Shown here: one piece after another, positions 19,788 through 29,567 of the stretch
Numbering within the stretch: the stretch's first letter is position 1
Layout of the letters: each line of letters starts with the position of its first letter
Assembly (NCBI RefSeq): GCF_009069125.1
Contig: NZ_CP042427.1
Span: forward strand, 1 to 64,000
DNA length: 64,000 bases
Reading direction: 5' to 3'
Source: Buchnera aphidicola (Aphis fabae)
Lineage (GTDB): Bacteria > Pseudomonadota > Gammaproteobacteria > Enterobacterales > Enterobacteriaceae
The notes under the pieces: model-generated
What the model was told of the DNA's origin: nothing
What the model saw: only the letters and a program-made list of their open reading frames with translations
Databases searched by the model: none
Program-made: the position numbers and the translations under genes

Positions 19788-21503
19788 TTAGGAAACCTCT
19801 TTTTTCCTTAACCACATTTCATTCATACCTCCTCCTTGAATTTGCATAGGATAAACGTGCTCAGAATTGTCTATTTGAATATCTAAAAAAACTAAATTTC
19901 CTTCAGATAGTTTTTTTAATGCTAAAATTAATTTTGTTTCTAATTCTTCTGTTTTATTTATACGTAGTCCAATATGTCCATATGATTCTACTAATTTTAC
20001 AAAATCTGGAAGTGAGTCCATATATGAATGAGAATGTCTTCCAGAATAAATCATATCTTGCCACTGTTTAACCATACCTAAAGAAGAATTATTTAAATTT
20101 AGTATTAAAACAGCTAAATTATATTGTTTTGCAGTTGATAATTCTTGGATATTCATTTGAATACTACCATCTCCAGTAATACAAATTACAGTAGCTTTAG
20201 GTATTGCTAATTTTACACCTAGTGCTGCAGGCAATCCAAATCCCATAGTACCTAATCCTCCAGAATTAATCCAATGTCTGGGTTTATTAAATTGGTAATA
20301 TAATGCTGCAAACATTTGATGTTGACCAACATCAGAAGTAATATAGGATTTTCCTTGAGTTAATTTAAAAAGCGTTTGAACAACATTTTGAGGTTTTATT
20401 TTTATGCTGTTTCTATTGTATTCTAAACTTTTAGTTTGCTTCCATTCTTTGATAATATTCCACCATTTATCTAAAGAATGAATGTTTTTTTCCTGTTTTA
20501 TCAGCTCTATTATTTCTTTTAAAATATGTTTAGCATCTCCAACTATTGGAACATCTGCAGAGACAGTTTTAGAAATAGATGTAGGATCGACATCAATATG
20601 TAAAATAGTGGCATTTGGGCAGTATTTTTTTAAATTGTTTGTTGTTCGATCATCAAAGCGAACTCCAATAGCAAAAATAACATCCGCATTATGCATTGCC
20701 ATATTAGCTTCATAGGTTCCATGCATACCCAACATAGAAATACTCTGAGGATGACTTCCTGGAAAAGCTCCTAATCCCATTAGAGATGTTGTAACAGGAC
20801 AATGAGTTTTTTCTGCAAATTCTAGTAATTCATGATGACTATTTGAGCTAATAACTCCACCTCCTGCGTAAATAACAGGTTTTTTAGCTTTTAATAATAT
20901 GCTTAGTGCTTTTTTAATTTGTCCTTGATGACCTTTGGTAGTTGGGTTATAAGATCGTATATGTACGTTTTTAGGCCATATGAATTTAGATTTAATTTTT
21001 TGTTTTAAAATATCTTTAGGTAAGTCAATAACTACTGGACCAGGACGACCTGTAGATGCTATCCAAAAAGCTTTTTTAAAAACAATAGGTATATCCTCAG
21101 TTTTTTTTACTAAAAAACTATGTTTTACTATAGGACGAGAAATACCAATCATATCACATTCTTGAAATGCATCGTATCCAATTAAAGATGATGCTACTTG
21201 ACCTGAAATTACTATCATTGGAATTGAGTCCATATAAGCTGTAGCAATTCCAGTAATTGCATTTGTAGCACCTGGTCCAGAAGTTACTAATACTACACCT
21301 ATTTTTCCAGTAGATCTTGCATATCCATCGGCCATATGAGTTGCAGCTTGTTCATGTCTTACTAAAATATGTTCGATTCCACCAACAGTTTTTAGAGCAT
21401 CATAAATATCTAGTACCGCACCACCAGGATAACCAAATATATGTTGTATTCCCTGATTAATTAATGATCTAATAACCATTTCGGCTCCTGATAACATTTC
21501 CAT
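19788..21503 (-). CDS. ilvI: acetolactate synthase III, large catalytic subunit
   Basis: 571 residues (E. coli IlvI 574). Thiamin-diphosphate enzyme that condenses pyruvate with pyruvate or 2-oxobutyrate, the first shared step of branched-chain amino acid synthesis. The catalytic glutamate lies in [14 protein letters not shown] (E51), and the ThDP motif runs from GDGSIQMN to [15 protein letters not shown] and VTSGPGATN are intact. The usual NNRYLGMV is NNSSLGMV here. The start is set by a strong GGAGG at 21509-21513, five bases before the ATG. In Buchnera the final transamination is left to the host. Confidence 0.98.
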   Translation of the reverse strand: MEMLSGAEMVIRSLINQGIQHIFGYPGGAVLDIYDALKTVGGIEHILVRHEQAATHMADGYARSTGKIGVVLVTSGPGATNAITGIATAYMDSIPMIVISGQVASSLIGYDAFQECDMIGISRPIVKHSFLVKKTEDIPIVFKKAFWIASTGRPGPVVIDLPKDILKQKIKSKFIWPKNVHIRSYNPTTKGHQGQIKKALSILLKAKKPVIYAGGGVISSNSHHELLEFAEKTHCPVTTSLMGLGAFPGSHPQSISMLGMHGTYEANMAMHNADVIFAIGVRFDDRTTNNLKKYCPNATILHIDVDPTSISKTVSADVPIVGDAKHILKEIIELIKQEKNIHSLDKWWNIIKEWKQTKSLEYNRNSIKIKPQNVVQTLFKLTQGKSYITSDVGQHQMFAALYYQFNKPRHWINSGGLGTMGFGLPAALGVKLAIPKATVICITGDGSIQMNIQELSTAKQYNLAVLILNLNNSSLGMVKQWQDMIYSGRHSHSYMDSLPDFVKLVESYGHIGLRINKTEELETKLILALKKLSEGNLVFLDIQIDNSEHVYPMQIQGGGMNEMWLRKKEVS

Positions 21504-21741
21504 TTTTTCCTCCAGGATGCTATTTTATTAGGTTTATTCCTATGTTTTTTATTTGTAGTTTATCCTGATAGTTCATCTAGATAAAATAAGAACAATATAT
21601 TAAATAAAATAAAAAAGATTTTAATGTTTATTAGTATTAACTAAATTTTCTTTTATTATTACAAATATATTAAATATTATCAATAAATTGGAATAAATTA
21701 AATAATTATATATTTCTATAAAATTTATTTTTGAGGATATT
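21504..21741. other. intergenic region between apbE and ilvI
   Basis: About 238 bases between the apbE stop and the ilvI start, both genes on the minus strand. I see no ORF encoding a leader peptide rich in branched-chain residues and no attenuator-like hairpin with a U run. The ilvIH promoter should lie here, but no sigma-70 site stands out from the A+T background. Confidence 0.4.
21509..21513 (-). promoter_or_regulatory. strong ribosome binding site of ilvI
   Basis: On the minus strand GGAGG lies five bases before the ilvI ATG, a full match to the anti-Shine-Dalgarno CCTCC seen at the 3' end of the 16S gene in this window. Most genes here have weak or no such site, so this supports both the start choice and high expression of acetolactate synthase. 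Confidence 0.75.
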
Positions 21742-22779
21742 TTATTTTAAAATTAAAAATTTTTTAAATTGAGGTGACATCCATGTTAAAAAGTGATTTT
21801 TTTCTTTAGTTATTAGACAAACAGCTAAATTTTCATTTATAGATAATTCTTTGGCTTTTTTAAAACCTAATAAAATCAGTCCAGTATCCCAGCTATCTGC
21901 TTCTAATGCAGTCGAAGAAACAACACTGACAGATACTAAATTATTTTTTACAGGCATTCCATTTTGAGGATTAATAATATGTGAAACATTTTTACCGTTA
22001 ATAAGGTAATAATTAAGATAAGTTCCAGCTGTACTAATAGATTTATTTTTTAGATGAATAAGTAATTGAACTGATTGTTTTTTATCGGTAGGTTTTTGAA
22101 TTGCAATAATTTTAGATTTGTTTGTGTTATTTATTTGAACTAAAACTGTACCACCTATTGAAATAGTATAATTTTTTATTCCATTTTTTTTTAGTATACA
22201 AGATAAGTGGTCGACAGCAAATCCTTCACCTAATGTAGAAAGATTGATTTTCATACCATTTATATCTTTTGTTAAATATATTCCATTTAAGTGATTAATA
22301 ATTTGTAAATGCTGAATACCCGTAAGATTCATATTTTTTTTTATTATATTTATTGAAGGGTAATGACGAGGTTTTTTTTGAGTTCCAAATCCCCATATAT
22401 TAATTAAATTACCAATAGTTATATCTAATTTTCCATTAGTTTTGTGGTGAATAGTTAATGCTGTTAAAATAATTTTTAAAAAGTTTTTATTAATTTGTAA
22501 TAATTTATATTTTTTTAGTTGATTAAATTTATAAACTAAAGATGTTTTTTTCCAAGGAGATAATAATTTTTCATCTGTATCTAAATTATTTTGTATTAAT
22601 TTTTTTAAATATTTTTTATTTTGTATTTCTACATTGGGAATTTTTACTTGCCAGTATGTTCCCATTGTTTTTCCTTTTAATTCTATTGTTTCTGTTGTTT
22701 TTTCATTTTCATTTTTATATATCATATAAAAAAATATTAAAAAACATAAAAAGATATTGATTATCTTATTTAATATCAT
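21742..22779 (-). CDS. apbE: FAD:protein FMN transferase (ApbE family)
   Basis: 345 residues (E. coli ApbE 351). Transfers FMN covalently to a threonine of target flavoproteins, notably the RnfG/RnfD subunits of the Rnf electron transport complex. ELKGKTMGTYWQVKIP, the NLSTLGEGFAVD region, YTISIGGTVLV, SHIINPQNGMPV and the C-terminal metal-binding DSWDTGLILLG match the family. The N-terminus has one hydrophobic segment (about residues 5-20) but no lipobox cysteine, so unlike the E. coli lipoprotein it would stay anchored by an uncleaved helix. It may once have formed an operon with ilvIH by proximity only. Confidence 0.93.
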   Translation of the reverse strand: MILNKIINIFLCFLIFFYMIYKNENEKTTETIELKGKTMGTYWQVKIPNVEIQNKKYLKKLIQNNLDTDEKLLSPWKKTSLVYKFNQLKKYKLLQINKNFLKIILTALTIHHKTNGKLDITIGNLINIWGFGTQKKPRHYPSINIIKKNMNLTGIQHLQIINHLNGIYLTKDINGMKINLSTLGEGFAVDHLSCILKKNGIKNYTISIGGTVLVQINNTNKSKIIAIQKPTDKKQSVQLLIHLKNKSISTAGTYLNYYLINGKNVSHIINPQNGMPVKNNLVSVSVVSSTALEADSWDTGLILLGFKKAKELSINENLAVCLITKEKNHFLTWMSPQFKKFLILK

Positions 22780-23049
22780 AAATGTAAAACCATTATTTTT
22801 AATAAGAAAAATATTATATATAAAAAATATATTTTTTATAAAAGTATTTTAAAAGTTAATAAATAATAAATATTTATAAAATTGTAAATTTACTAGTATT
22901 GATCAAAATGTTTTTTTATTTATCTATTAAGCATCGATGGAGTTAATGAATGATGGAGTGTATAATAAAATTTCATTTTAATTAAAAATTTTGGTTTTTT
23001 AGTCGTTTTATCTATGTAAGATTAGATTGTAATTTATGAGAAAGAAATA
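22780..23049. other. divergent intergenic region between apbE and degP
   Basis: 270 bases carrying the promoters for apbE (minus) and degP (plus). TATAAT at 22961-22966 is a possible -10 for degP, but the hexamer 17 bases upstream (TGGAGT) is a poor -35. I see no good sigma-32 match either, although a heat-shock promoter would be expected for degP. Nothing else is recognisable. Confidence 0.4.
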
Positions 23050-24480
23050 ATGAAAAGAATAAATATAGTATTGGGCGGAACAGTATTTATTTTAACTCTA
23101 TTACTAAGTTTAGGAATGTCTTGGGGAAATAAAAATTCTACTTCTAATAATATTTCCTATATACCTGTTATGCCTAGTTTAGCACCTATGTTAGAAAAAG
23201 TTATGCCTTCAGTAATTAGCATTAATATTGAAGGCAGTACTATAATTCCAACTGCTCGTTTACCTCATCAATTTCAACCATTTTTTGGTAACAATTCTCC
23301 TTTTTGTAAAGGTAATTCACCATTTAGGAATTCTCCTTTTTGTCGTTCGCATCCAAATTCTAATAATACAAATAAAAAGTTTCGTGCACTAGGATCAGGT
23401 GTTATTATTGATGCAGAAAAAGGATATGCTGTAACAAATAATCACGTTGTAGAAAATGCTAATAAAATACAAGCTCAATTAAGTGATGGAAGGCGTTATG
23501 AGGCTTATGTAATTGGGAATGATTCACGTTCTGATATTGCTTTAATACAATTAAAAAATGCACATAATTTAAGCGCAATAAAAATTGCAGATTCTGATGC
23601 CCTAAGAGTAGGTGACTACACTGTAGCTATTGGTAATCCTTATGGTTTAGGTGAGACTGTTACATCTGGTATTATTTCTGCTTTAGGACGAAGTGGATTA
23701 AATATTGAACATTACGAAAATTTCATTCAAACTGATGCAGCTATTAATAGAGGTAATTCTGGTGGGGCACTAATCAATCTAAATGGTGAGTTAATAGGGA
23801 TTAATACTGCAATATTAGCTCCAGATGGAGGAAATATAGGTATTGGTTTTGCGATCCCTGGTAATATGGTTAAAAATCTTACATCACAAATAGCTCAATT
23901 TGGACAAGTAAGACGTGGTGAGTTAGGTATAATAGGAATGGAATTAAACTCTGATTTAGCAAGGATGATGAAAACTAATAATCAAAAAGGTGCCTTTGTC
24001 AGTCAGGTATTACCTAATTCTTCTGCGTTTCAAGCAGGTATTAAAGCTGGAGATATTATTATATCTTTAAATAAAAAGCCTATTTTGAGTTTTTCAGCAT
24101 TACGTGCTGAAATTGGATCTTTACCAGTTACCACTAAAATGATATTAGGAGTATTTCGAGATGGAAAAATCAAAGATATATTCGTCGAATTAAAAGCATC
24201 AGTTCAACACAATATGAATTTTGGAGATATTTATACTGGCCTTGAAGGTGCTAATTTATCTAATTATTTAGCTCAACAAAAAGGTGTAAAAGTAGAAGAT
24301 GTAAAAACAAATACTCCAGCTTCAAAGATGGGTTTTAAAAAAGATGATATTATTATAGAAGTAAATCAAAGCTTAATAAATAATTTAGACGATTTAAAAA
24401 AAGCATTAGATAGCCGTTCAAGCCTATTAGTTTTTAGAGTAAAAAGAGGCACTACTAGTATTTACTTAGTAAGTGAGTAA
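23050..24480 (+). CDS. degP: periplasmic serine protease/chaperone DegP (HtrA)
   Basis: 476 residues (E. coli 474). A signal peptide covers about residues 1-25. The trypsin-like domain has the triad H132 (NNHVVEN), D162 (SDIALIQ) and S237 (RGNSGGAL), and two PDZ domains cover roughly residues 285-375 and 390-470. The LA loop keeps two cysteines (C86, C98) 12 residues apart, as in E. coli where they form a disulfide. It degrades or refolds misfolded envelope proteins, including BamA substrates. It is a lone plus-strand gene, followed by a clear terminator. Confidence 0.98.
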   Translation: MKRINIVLGGTVFILTLLLSLGMSWGNKNSTSNNISYIPVMPSLAPMLEKVMPSVISINIEGSTIIPTARLPHQFQPFFGNNSPFCKGNSPFRNSPFCRSHPNSNNTNKKFRALGSGVIIDAEKGYAVTNNHVVENANKIQAQLSDGRRYEAYVIGNDSRSDIALIQLKNAHNLSAIKIADSDALRVGDYTVAIGNPYGLGETVTSGIISALGRSGLNIEHYENFIQTDAAINRGNSGGALINLNGELIGINTAILAPDGGNIGIGFAIPGNMVKNLTSQIAQFGQVRRGELGIIGMELNSDLARMMKTNNQKGAFVSQVLPNSSAFQAGIKAGDIIISLNKKPILSFSALRAEIGSLPVTTKMILGVFRDGKIKDIFVELKASVQHNMNFGDIYTGLEGANLSNYLAQQKGVKVEDVKTNTPASKMGFKKDDIIIEVNQSLINNLDDLKKALDSRSSLLVFRVKRGTTSIYLVSE

Positions 24481-24494
24481 CTTATTATATAATT

Positions 24495-24526
24495 CCGCCC
24501 GATTTTCAAAATTCGGGCGGTTTTCT
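24495..24526 (+). terminator. rho-independent terminator of degP
   Basis: CCGCCCGA pairs with TCGGGCGG (8 bases) with three more A-T pairs inside after one mismatch, followed directly by TTTTCT. The GC-rich stem contrasts sharply with the local composition. It lies 14 bases after the degP stop and 2 bases from the dapD stop on the other strand, so it may also limit dapD transcripts. Confidence 0.88.
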
Positions 24527-24527
24527 A

Positions 24528-25358
24528 TTATTTTAAACGACGTAACAATTGATTAATTTCTACTTTACTTGTTGTTCTATGGTCTACTTTTTTAACAATA
24601 ATTGCAGAATATAAATTATATTTTCCATTATTTGATGGTAAACTTCCTGAAACTACAACAGAATTAGCAGGAACTCTGCCATAAGAAATTTCCCCTGTTT
24701 CTCTATTATAAATTTTAGTGCTTTGTCCAATAAAAACGCCCATAGATATTACAGAACCTTGCTCTATGATAACTCCTTCTACAATTTCAGAACGAGCACC
24801 AATAAAACAATTATCTTCAATAATAGTAGGATTATTTTGCAAAGGTTCTAATACCCCCCCTATACCAACTCCTCCGGATAAGTGTACATTTTTTCCAATT
24901 TGAGCACATGATCCTACAGTAGCCCATGTATCTATCATAGTTCCTTGGTCTATATATGCACCTATATTAATATACGATGGCATAATGACTGTATTATAAT
25001 TAATAAATGAACCATATCTAACAGTGGCTGGTGGTACTATACGAACTTTTTCTTTTTCAAAATTTTCTTGAGTGTATTTATTATATTTAAGTGGAATTTT
25101 ATCGTAATAATTAGTGTTTTTTCCTAAAAAAATATTATTTTTTGAAAAATATATATATAATAAAATTGCTTTTTTTAACCATTGATGAGTAATCCATACA
25201 TTATTTTGCTTTTCTGAAATACGTATTTCTCCTTGGTTTAATAGGCTAATTATATGAGTGATAGTTTTATAAGTGTCTGTATCAATGTTTTTAAAATTAA
25301 TTTCATTTCTATGGTCATAAGCATTTTCAATTGTTTTTTTAAAGTTTTGCATTTTCAA
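24528..25358 (-). CDS. dapD: tetrahydrodipicolinate N-succinyltransferase
   Basis: 276 residues (E. coli 274). Transfers succinyl from succinyl-CoA to tetrahydrodipicolinate in the lysine/diaminopimelate pathway. The N-terminal helical domain is followed by hexapeptide repeats forming a left-handed beta-helix, visible as repeated blocks from about residue 105 to 220 ([20 protein letters not shown] and following). It feeds lysine supply to the host and meso-diaminopimelate to MurE. It lies 26 bases downstream of map in the same direction. A run of seven C (on the plus strand, near 24855) encodes part of GIGGVLEP. Confidence 0.97.
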   Translation of the reverse strand: MKMQNFKKTIENAYDHRNEINFKNIDTDTYKTITHIISLLNQGEIRISEKQNNVWITHQWLKKAILLYIYFSKNNIFLGKNTNYYDKIPLKYNKYTQENFEKEKVRIVPPATVRYGSFINYNTVIMPSYINIGAYIDQGTMIDTWATVGSCAQIGKNVHLSGGVGIGGVLEPLQNNPTIIEDNCFIGARSEIVEGVIIEQGSVISMGVFIGQSTKIYNRETGEISYGRVPANSVVVSGSLPSNNGKYNLYSAIIVKKVDHRTTSKVEINQLLRRLK

Positions 25359-25384
25359 TTAACCTCATTTATTTTATTTTATTT

Positions 25385-26167
25385 TTAATTAGTAAAACTC
25401 GGGGGTATTTTTTCTTGTTTTTGCCATGTTAAAATATCACATCCATAGTTTGTTACTAATATAGTGTGTTCATATTGAGCAGATAATGAATGATCTTTTG
25501 TTTTTACTGTCCATCCATCTTTCATACATTTTACTTCTGATTTTCCTGCATTTACCATGGGTTCAATAGTAAAAATCATTCCTTTTTTTAAAATTAGTTT
25601 GTTGTTATTTTTGTAATGTAATACATGCGGTTCTTCATGAAATGATGAACCAATCCCGTGTCCACAATATTCTTTTACGACTGAAAATCCATGATTTTCA
25701 ACGTAATTTTCAATTATTTCACCAATTTTAAATAGTGGAGTTCCTGATTTAATTATATTTAAAGCTAAATAAAGACTTTCTTGTGTTACTTGACATAAAC
25801 GTTTAGATAAAACACTTGGTTTTCCTACAAAAAACATTTTTGAAGTATCAGCATAATAATTATTTTTAATAACTGTAATATCAATATTAATTATATCTCC
25901 TATTTTTAGGATTTGACTTTTACTTGGAATACCATGACATACAACATCATTAACAGAAATACAAACAGATTTAGGAAAACCATGATATCCTAAGCACGCT
26001 GGAATAGCATTGTTTTTCAGAATGAAATCATGACAGATGTTATTTAGTTCTTCTGTACTTATACCTGGTTGGACATATTCTTCGATCATTTCTAATACTT
26101 TTGAAGCTAATTTTCCAGATATTCTCATTTTTTCTATTTCTGATTCTTTTTTTATCATGCAATTCAT
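25385..26167 (-). CDS. map: methionine aminopeptidase type I
   Basis: 260 residues (E. coli 264). Removes the initiator methionine from nascent proteins. The metal ligands are all present in order: Asp in NIDITV, Asp in ADTSKMF, His in CGHGIGSSFHEEP, Glu in FTIEPMV and Glu in AQYEHTI. LGYHGFPKSVCISVN.VVCHG matches E. coli. It is divergent from rpsB, as in E. coli, and precedes dapD on the minus strand. Confidence 0.98.
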   Translation of the reverse strand: MNCMIKKESEIEKMRISGKLASKVLEMIEEYVQPGISTEELNNICHDFILKNNAIPACLGYHGFPKSVCISVNDVVCHGIPSKSQILKIGDIINIDITVIKNNYYADTSKMFFVGKPSVLSKRLCQVTQESLYLALNIIKSGTPLFKIGEIIENYVENHGFSVVKEYCGHGIGSSFHEEPHVLHYKNNNKLILKKGMIFTIEPMVNAGKSEVKCMKDGWTVKTKDHSLSAQYEHTILVTNYGCDILTWQKQEKIPPSFTN

Positions 26168-26465
26168 AATATTTAACCAATTTAGATATATTAAACTTAA
26201 TTTATTTAAATTATAGTTTATAAAATTTGGTTATAAAAATTTTTTGTTTTAATATTTATTTATTAATTCAATAAAAAAATAAAATACATTAATAATTATT
26301 ACTGATCTTAAATATTGAATATGATATATTTTATTCAATTCATTAAATATATTTAATATGATATAAAAAATTAAAAATATTTATCTTTTTTTATTTAATA
26401 TAAAAGTTATAGGATTATTTATTTTACAAAAATTTATTGTTCTTTTAATTTATTAAGGAGTGGTT
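26168..26465. other. divergent intergenic region map / rpsB
   Basis: About 298 bases of A/T-rich DNA holding promoters for map (minus) and rpsB-tsf (plus). In E. coli the rpsB leader is bound by S2 for feedback control; I cannot identify that element here. The only clear site is AAGGAG at 26455-26460, the rpsB ribosome binding site. Confidence 0.45.
26455..26460 (+). promoter_or_regulatory. ribosome binding site that fixes the rpsB start
   Basis: AAGGAG lies five bases before ATG 26466. A GTG at 26460 is in frame but overlaps this site, so it cannot be the start. Translation from 26466 gives [13 protein letters not shown], aligning with E. coli MATVSMRDMLKAG. Confidence 0.85.
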
Positions 26466-27182
26466 ATGGAAATAGTTTCAATGAAAGATATGTTAAAAGC
26501 AGGAGTACATTTTGGACATCAAACTCGTTATTGGAATCCAAAAATGAAACCATTTATTTTTGGTTCTAAAAACAAGGTACATATTATTAATTTAGAAAAA
26601 ACTCTTCCAATGTTTAATTTTGCTTTATTAGAATTAAAAAAAATATCTTTTAGAAAAGGAAAAATCTTATTTGTTGGAACAAAACGAGCAGCTAGTAGAA
26701 AAATTAAAGAAACAGCAATAAATTGCAATCAATTTTACGTGAATCATCGTTGGTTAGGAGGCATGCTGACTAATTGGAAAACAGTACGCCAGTCTATTAA
26801 ACGTTTAAAAGATTTAGAGATAGAATCTAAAGATGGAACTTTTTTAAAATTAACGAAAAAAGAAGCATTAATACGAACACGGGAATTAGCTAAATTAGAA
26901 AATAGTTTAGGTGGTATAAAAAATATGGGAGGTCTTCCAGATTGTTTATTTGTTATTGATGCTGCTCATGAACATATTGCAATTCAAGAGGCAAATAATT
27001 TAGGTATTCCTGTTTTTGCTATCGTAGATACTAATTCAAATCCTGATGGTGTAGATTATATAATACCTGGAAATGATGATGCAATTAGATCTGTAGCATT
27101 ATATTTAAAAGCTGTCACAATGAGTATTTGTAAAACAAATCATCAAACTTCATTTACAGAAGTATTAATAAATTCTAAATAA
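26466..27182 (+). CDS. rpsB: 30S ribosomal protein S2
   Basis: 238 residues (E. coli 241). [51 protein letters not shown] and [11 protein letters not shown] are the hallmark blocks of S2. S2 binds the 30S head-body junction and is needed to recruit S1. It starts the rpsB-tsf-pyrH-frr series, the same order as E. coli. The acidic C-terminal tail of E. coli is replaced by a short neutral one. Confidence 0.98.
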   Translation: MEIVSMKDMLKAGVHFGHQTRYWNPKMKPFIFGSKNKVHIINLEKTLPMFNFALLELKKISFRKGKILFVGTKRAASRKIKETAINCNQFYVNHRWLGGMLTNWKTVRQSIKRLKDLEIESKDGTFLKLTKKEALIRTRELAKLENSLGGIKNMGGLPDCLFVIDAAHEHIAIQEANNLGIPVFAIVDTNSNPDGVDYIIPGNDDAIRSVALYLKAVTMSICKTNHQTSFTEVLINSK

Positions 27183-27241
27183 AATATATATGCTTAATAA
27201 ACATACGTTCATTTTTAAAAATATTATAAGAGAAGATATTT

Positions 27242-28060
27242 ATGACTGACATTTCTGCTGAATTGGTTAAAAAATTGAGATTGCGTACAGGTGTTGGATT
27301 TATGGAATGTAAGCGTGCATTAATCGAAGAAAATGGAGATATTGAATTATCGATTGATAATCTAAGAAAATCAGGAAAAATGCAAGCTTTTAAAAAACTA
27401 AAAAATACTACAAATCAAGGTTTAATATTTTCAAAGATTCAAAATAGTGTTGGAGTTATGATTGAGTTAAATTGTCAAACTGACTTCGTAGCAAAAGATA
27501 ATTTATTTATTTCTTTAGGAAATGAAATAATTTTAACAGCATTATCTAAGAAAATAAAAAAAATTTTTGATATACAAAATTATTTTGAATCCAAAATAAC
27601 AGAATTAATTATTAAATTTGGTGAAAATATTAAAATCAATCGATTTGGAATAATTGAGCATGAGAATATATACTCTTATATACATGCCGGTCGTATTGGC
27701 GTATTAGTTAGTGCTAATAATTTAAATGAAAGCATATTAAAAAATATTTCAATGCATATAGCTGCAAGCAAACCTGAATATATCCATCCTGATGAAGTAC
27801 CCACATCTGTTTTTGAAAGAGAATATAATATTCAATTGGAATTAGTAAAAAATTATAATAAACCTACCAGTATATTAAAAAAAATAGTAGATGGCCGTAT
27901 GAATAAATTTGTTAATAATATTTCTTTAATTGGTCAAAATTTTATAATTGATCCAAATAAAACAGTAGGTCAAGTATTAACAGAAAATAATGGTAGTATT
28001 GTCTCATTCACTAGATTTGAAATTGGAGAAAATATAACTAATGATGAAAATATTAATTAA
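27242..28060 (+). CDS. tsf: translation elongation factor Ts
   Basis: 272 residues (E. coli 283). Guanine nucleotide exchange factor for EF-Tu. The N-terminal UBA-like domain has the conserved [16 protein letters not shown], and the core contains the EF-Tu contact motif [10 protein letters not shown]. The coiled-coil and C-terminal subdomain follow (FEIGE near the end). It is 59 bases downstream of rpsB, so the two are probably co-transcribed as in E. coli. Confidence 0.97.
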   Translation: MTDISAELVKKLRLRTGVGFMECKRALIEENGDIELSIDNLRKSGKMQAFKKLKNTTNQGLIFSKIQNSVGVMIELNCQTDFVAKDNLFISLGNEIILTALSKKIKKIFDIQNYFESKITELIIKFGENIKINRFGIIEHENIYSYIHAGRIGVLVSANNLNESILKNISMHIAASKPEYIHPDEVPTSVFEREYNIQLELVKNYNKPTSILKKIVDGRMNKFVNNISLIGQNFIIDPNKTVGQVLTENNGSIVSFTRFEIGENITNDENIN

Positions 28061-28128
28061 TAGCAATATAATTTTCTTTTAAATAATATTTTTTTTTAAA
28101 TATATAAAAATATATTCGGATTAAACAA

Positions 28129-28854
28129 ATGTCTACCAATACAAAATTTATATACCCCCGAATTTTACTAAAAATAAGTGGAGAAGTATTACAAGGAGTT
28201 AATAAATTTGGTATTGATATAAATGCTTTAAAAAAAATAGCTAAAGAAATAAAATTAGTATTAAAAATTGGTGTACAAGTAGGATTGGTGATTGGAAGTG
28301 GAAATTTATTTCGTGGTGCAACTTTGTCTGAAATTGGTATAAATAGAATAGCATCTGATCATATTGGTATATTGTCCACAATAATTAATAGTTTAGCAAT
28401 GCATGATATAATGCATTATTATTCTATTCGTTCTTATGTAATGTCTGCTATACCAATTAATGGTATATGTGAAACTTACACTTATAAACGAGCAATTAAA
28501 CTTTTGTCTGATAATTCTGTGGTAATTTTTGCTGCTGGTATAGGTAATCCTTTATTTACAACTGATTCTGCAGCATGTTTACGTGGAATTGAAACACAAT
28601 CAAATATTATTTTGAAAGGAACAAAAGTCGATGGCGTGTATTCTCAAGATCCAAAAAAGTGCTCTCACGCAATTCTTTATAAAAAATTGACATATAAAGA
28701 TGTGCTTAAAAAAGAATTAAAAGTTATGGATTTATCTGCTTTTTCTCTAGCTAGAGATCATGACTTGCCTATTCGGGTTTTTAACATTAATAAACCTCAA
28801 TCTTTATATCGCATTGTTACAGGATATGACGAAGGTACTATTATTACAAGGTAA
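28129..28854 (+). CDS. pyrH: uridylate kinase
   Basis: 241 residues, as in E. coli PyrH. Amino acid kinase fold; phosphorylates UMP to UDP. LLKISGEVLQG at the N-terminus, VIGSGNLFRGA, AAGIGNPLFTTDSAAC and the LKGTKVDGVYSQDP block match the bacterial UMP kinase family. It sits between tsf and frr, preserving the order of E. coli. Confidence 0.98.
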   Translation: MSTNTKFIYPRILLKISGEVLQGVNKFGIDINALKKIAKEIKLVLKIGVQVGLVIGSGNLFRGATLSEIGINRIASDHIGILSTIINSLAMHDIMHYYSIRSYVMSAIPINGICETYTYKRAIKLLSDNSVVIFAAGIGNPLFTTDSAACLRGIETQSNIILKGTKVDGVYSQDPKKCSHAILYKKLTYKDVLKKELKVMDLSAFSLARDHDLPIRVFNINKPQSLYRIVTGYDEGTIITR

Positions 28855-28932
28855 AATATATAAATATTTTTAAAATAATTAAAAATCTTTTCAAATAAAT
28901 TTAATAAACTAATACATTCTATAGGTAATTAT

Positions 28933-29490
28933 GTGATTAATCAGCTTTATATTAAAAGTCAGAAAAAAATGGAAGTTTGTATTAAAAACTTTCAAATCCA
29001 AGTAAATAATATCAGAACTGGAAGAGCATCTCCAGAGCTGCTTAATAGTATATATGTTGAATATTTTGGTTCTAAAGTTCCACTACATCAAATATCTAAT
29101 ATAATAGTTGAAGATTATCATACTCTTAAGATTAATATATTTGATAGTTCTAATACGTCTTTAGTTAACAAAGCTATTTTAAATTCCAATCTTGATTTAA
29201 ATCCAGTTGTACATGGAAAAGATATTATTGTACCAATACCAGGTCTAACAGAAGAAAGAAGAAAAAATTTTATTAAAATTATTAAAAATAATGCAGAAAA
29301 TACTCGTATTTGTATACGAAATGTTCGAAGAGATGCTAATGAAAAAATTAAAGTTTATTTAAAAACCAAAGTTATTGGAGAAGATCAAGAACATAGTTCA
29401 CAAAGTAAGATTCAAAAAATGACAGATGAATATATTAAGAAAGTAGAAACAATTTTAATTTTGAAAGAAAAAGAACTCATGAAATTTTAA
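28933..29490 (+). CDS. frr: ribosome recycling factor
   Basis: 185 residues, the E. coli length. With EF-G it splits post-termination ribosomes. The three-helix coiled coil has NIRTGRASPELL, LTEERRK and RNVRRDAN, and ends LMKF (LMQF in E. coli). The start is GTG 28933. It is preceded by an out-of-frame ATG at 28931 that overlaps it and is followed at once by TGA (ATGTGA), so an ATG start is ruled out for the full protein. Confidence 0.97.
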   Translation: MINQLYIKSQKKMEVCIKNFQIQVNNIRTGRASPELLNSIYVEYFGSKVPLHQISNIIVEDYHTLKINIFDSSNTSLVNKAILNSNLDLNPVVHGKDIIVPIPGLTEERRKNFIKIIKNNAENTRICIRNVRRDANEKIKVYLKTKVIGEDQEHSSQSKIQKMTDEYIKKVETILILKEKELMKF

Positions 29491-29567
29491 TTTAAAATGA
29501 CTAAAAGTAAAATCAGTATTTACATCTTAAACAATTAATAAAATATTTGTTATAATAAAAAATTTTT

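Noticed and set aside
22961..22966. TATAAT as degP promoter, possibly heat-shock
   Set aside because: No acceptable -35 at the right distance and no sigma-32 consensus; TATAAT is common by chance in this composition.
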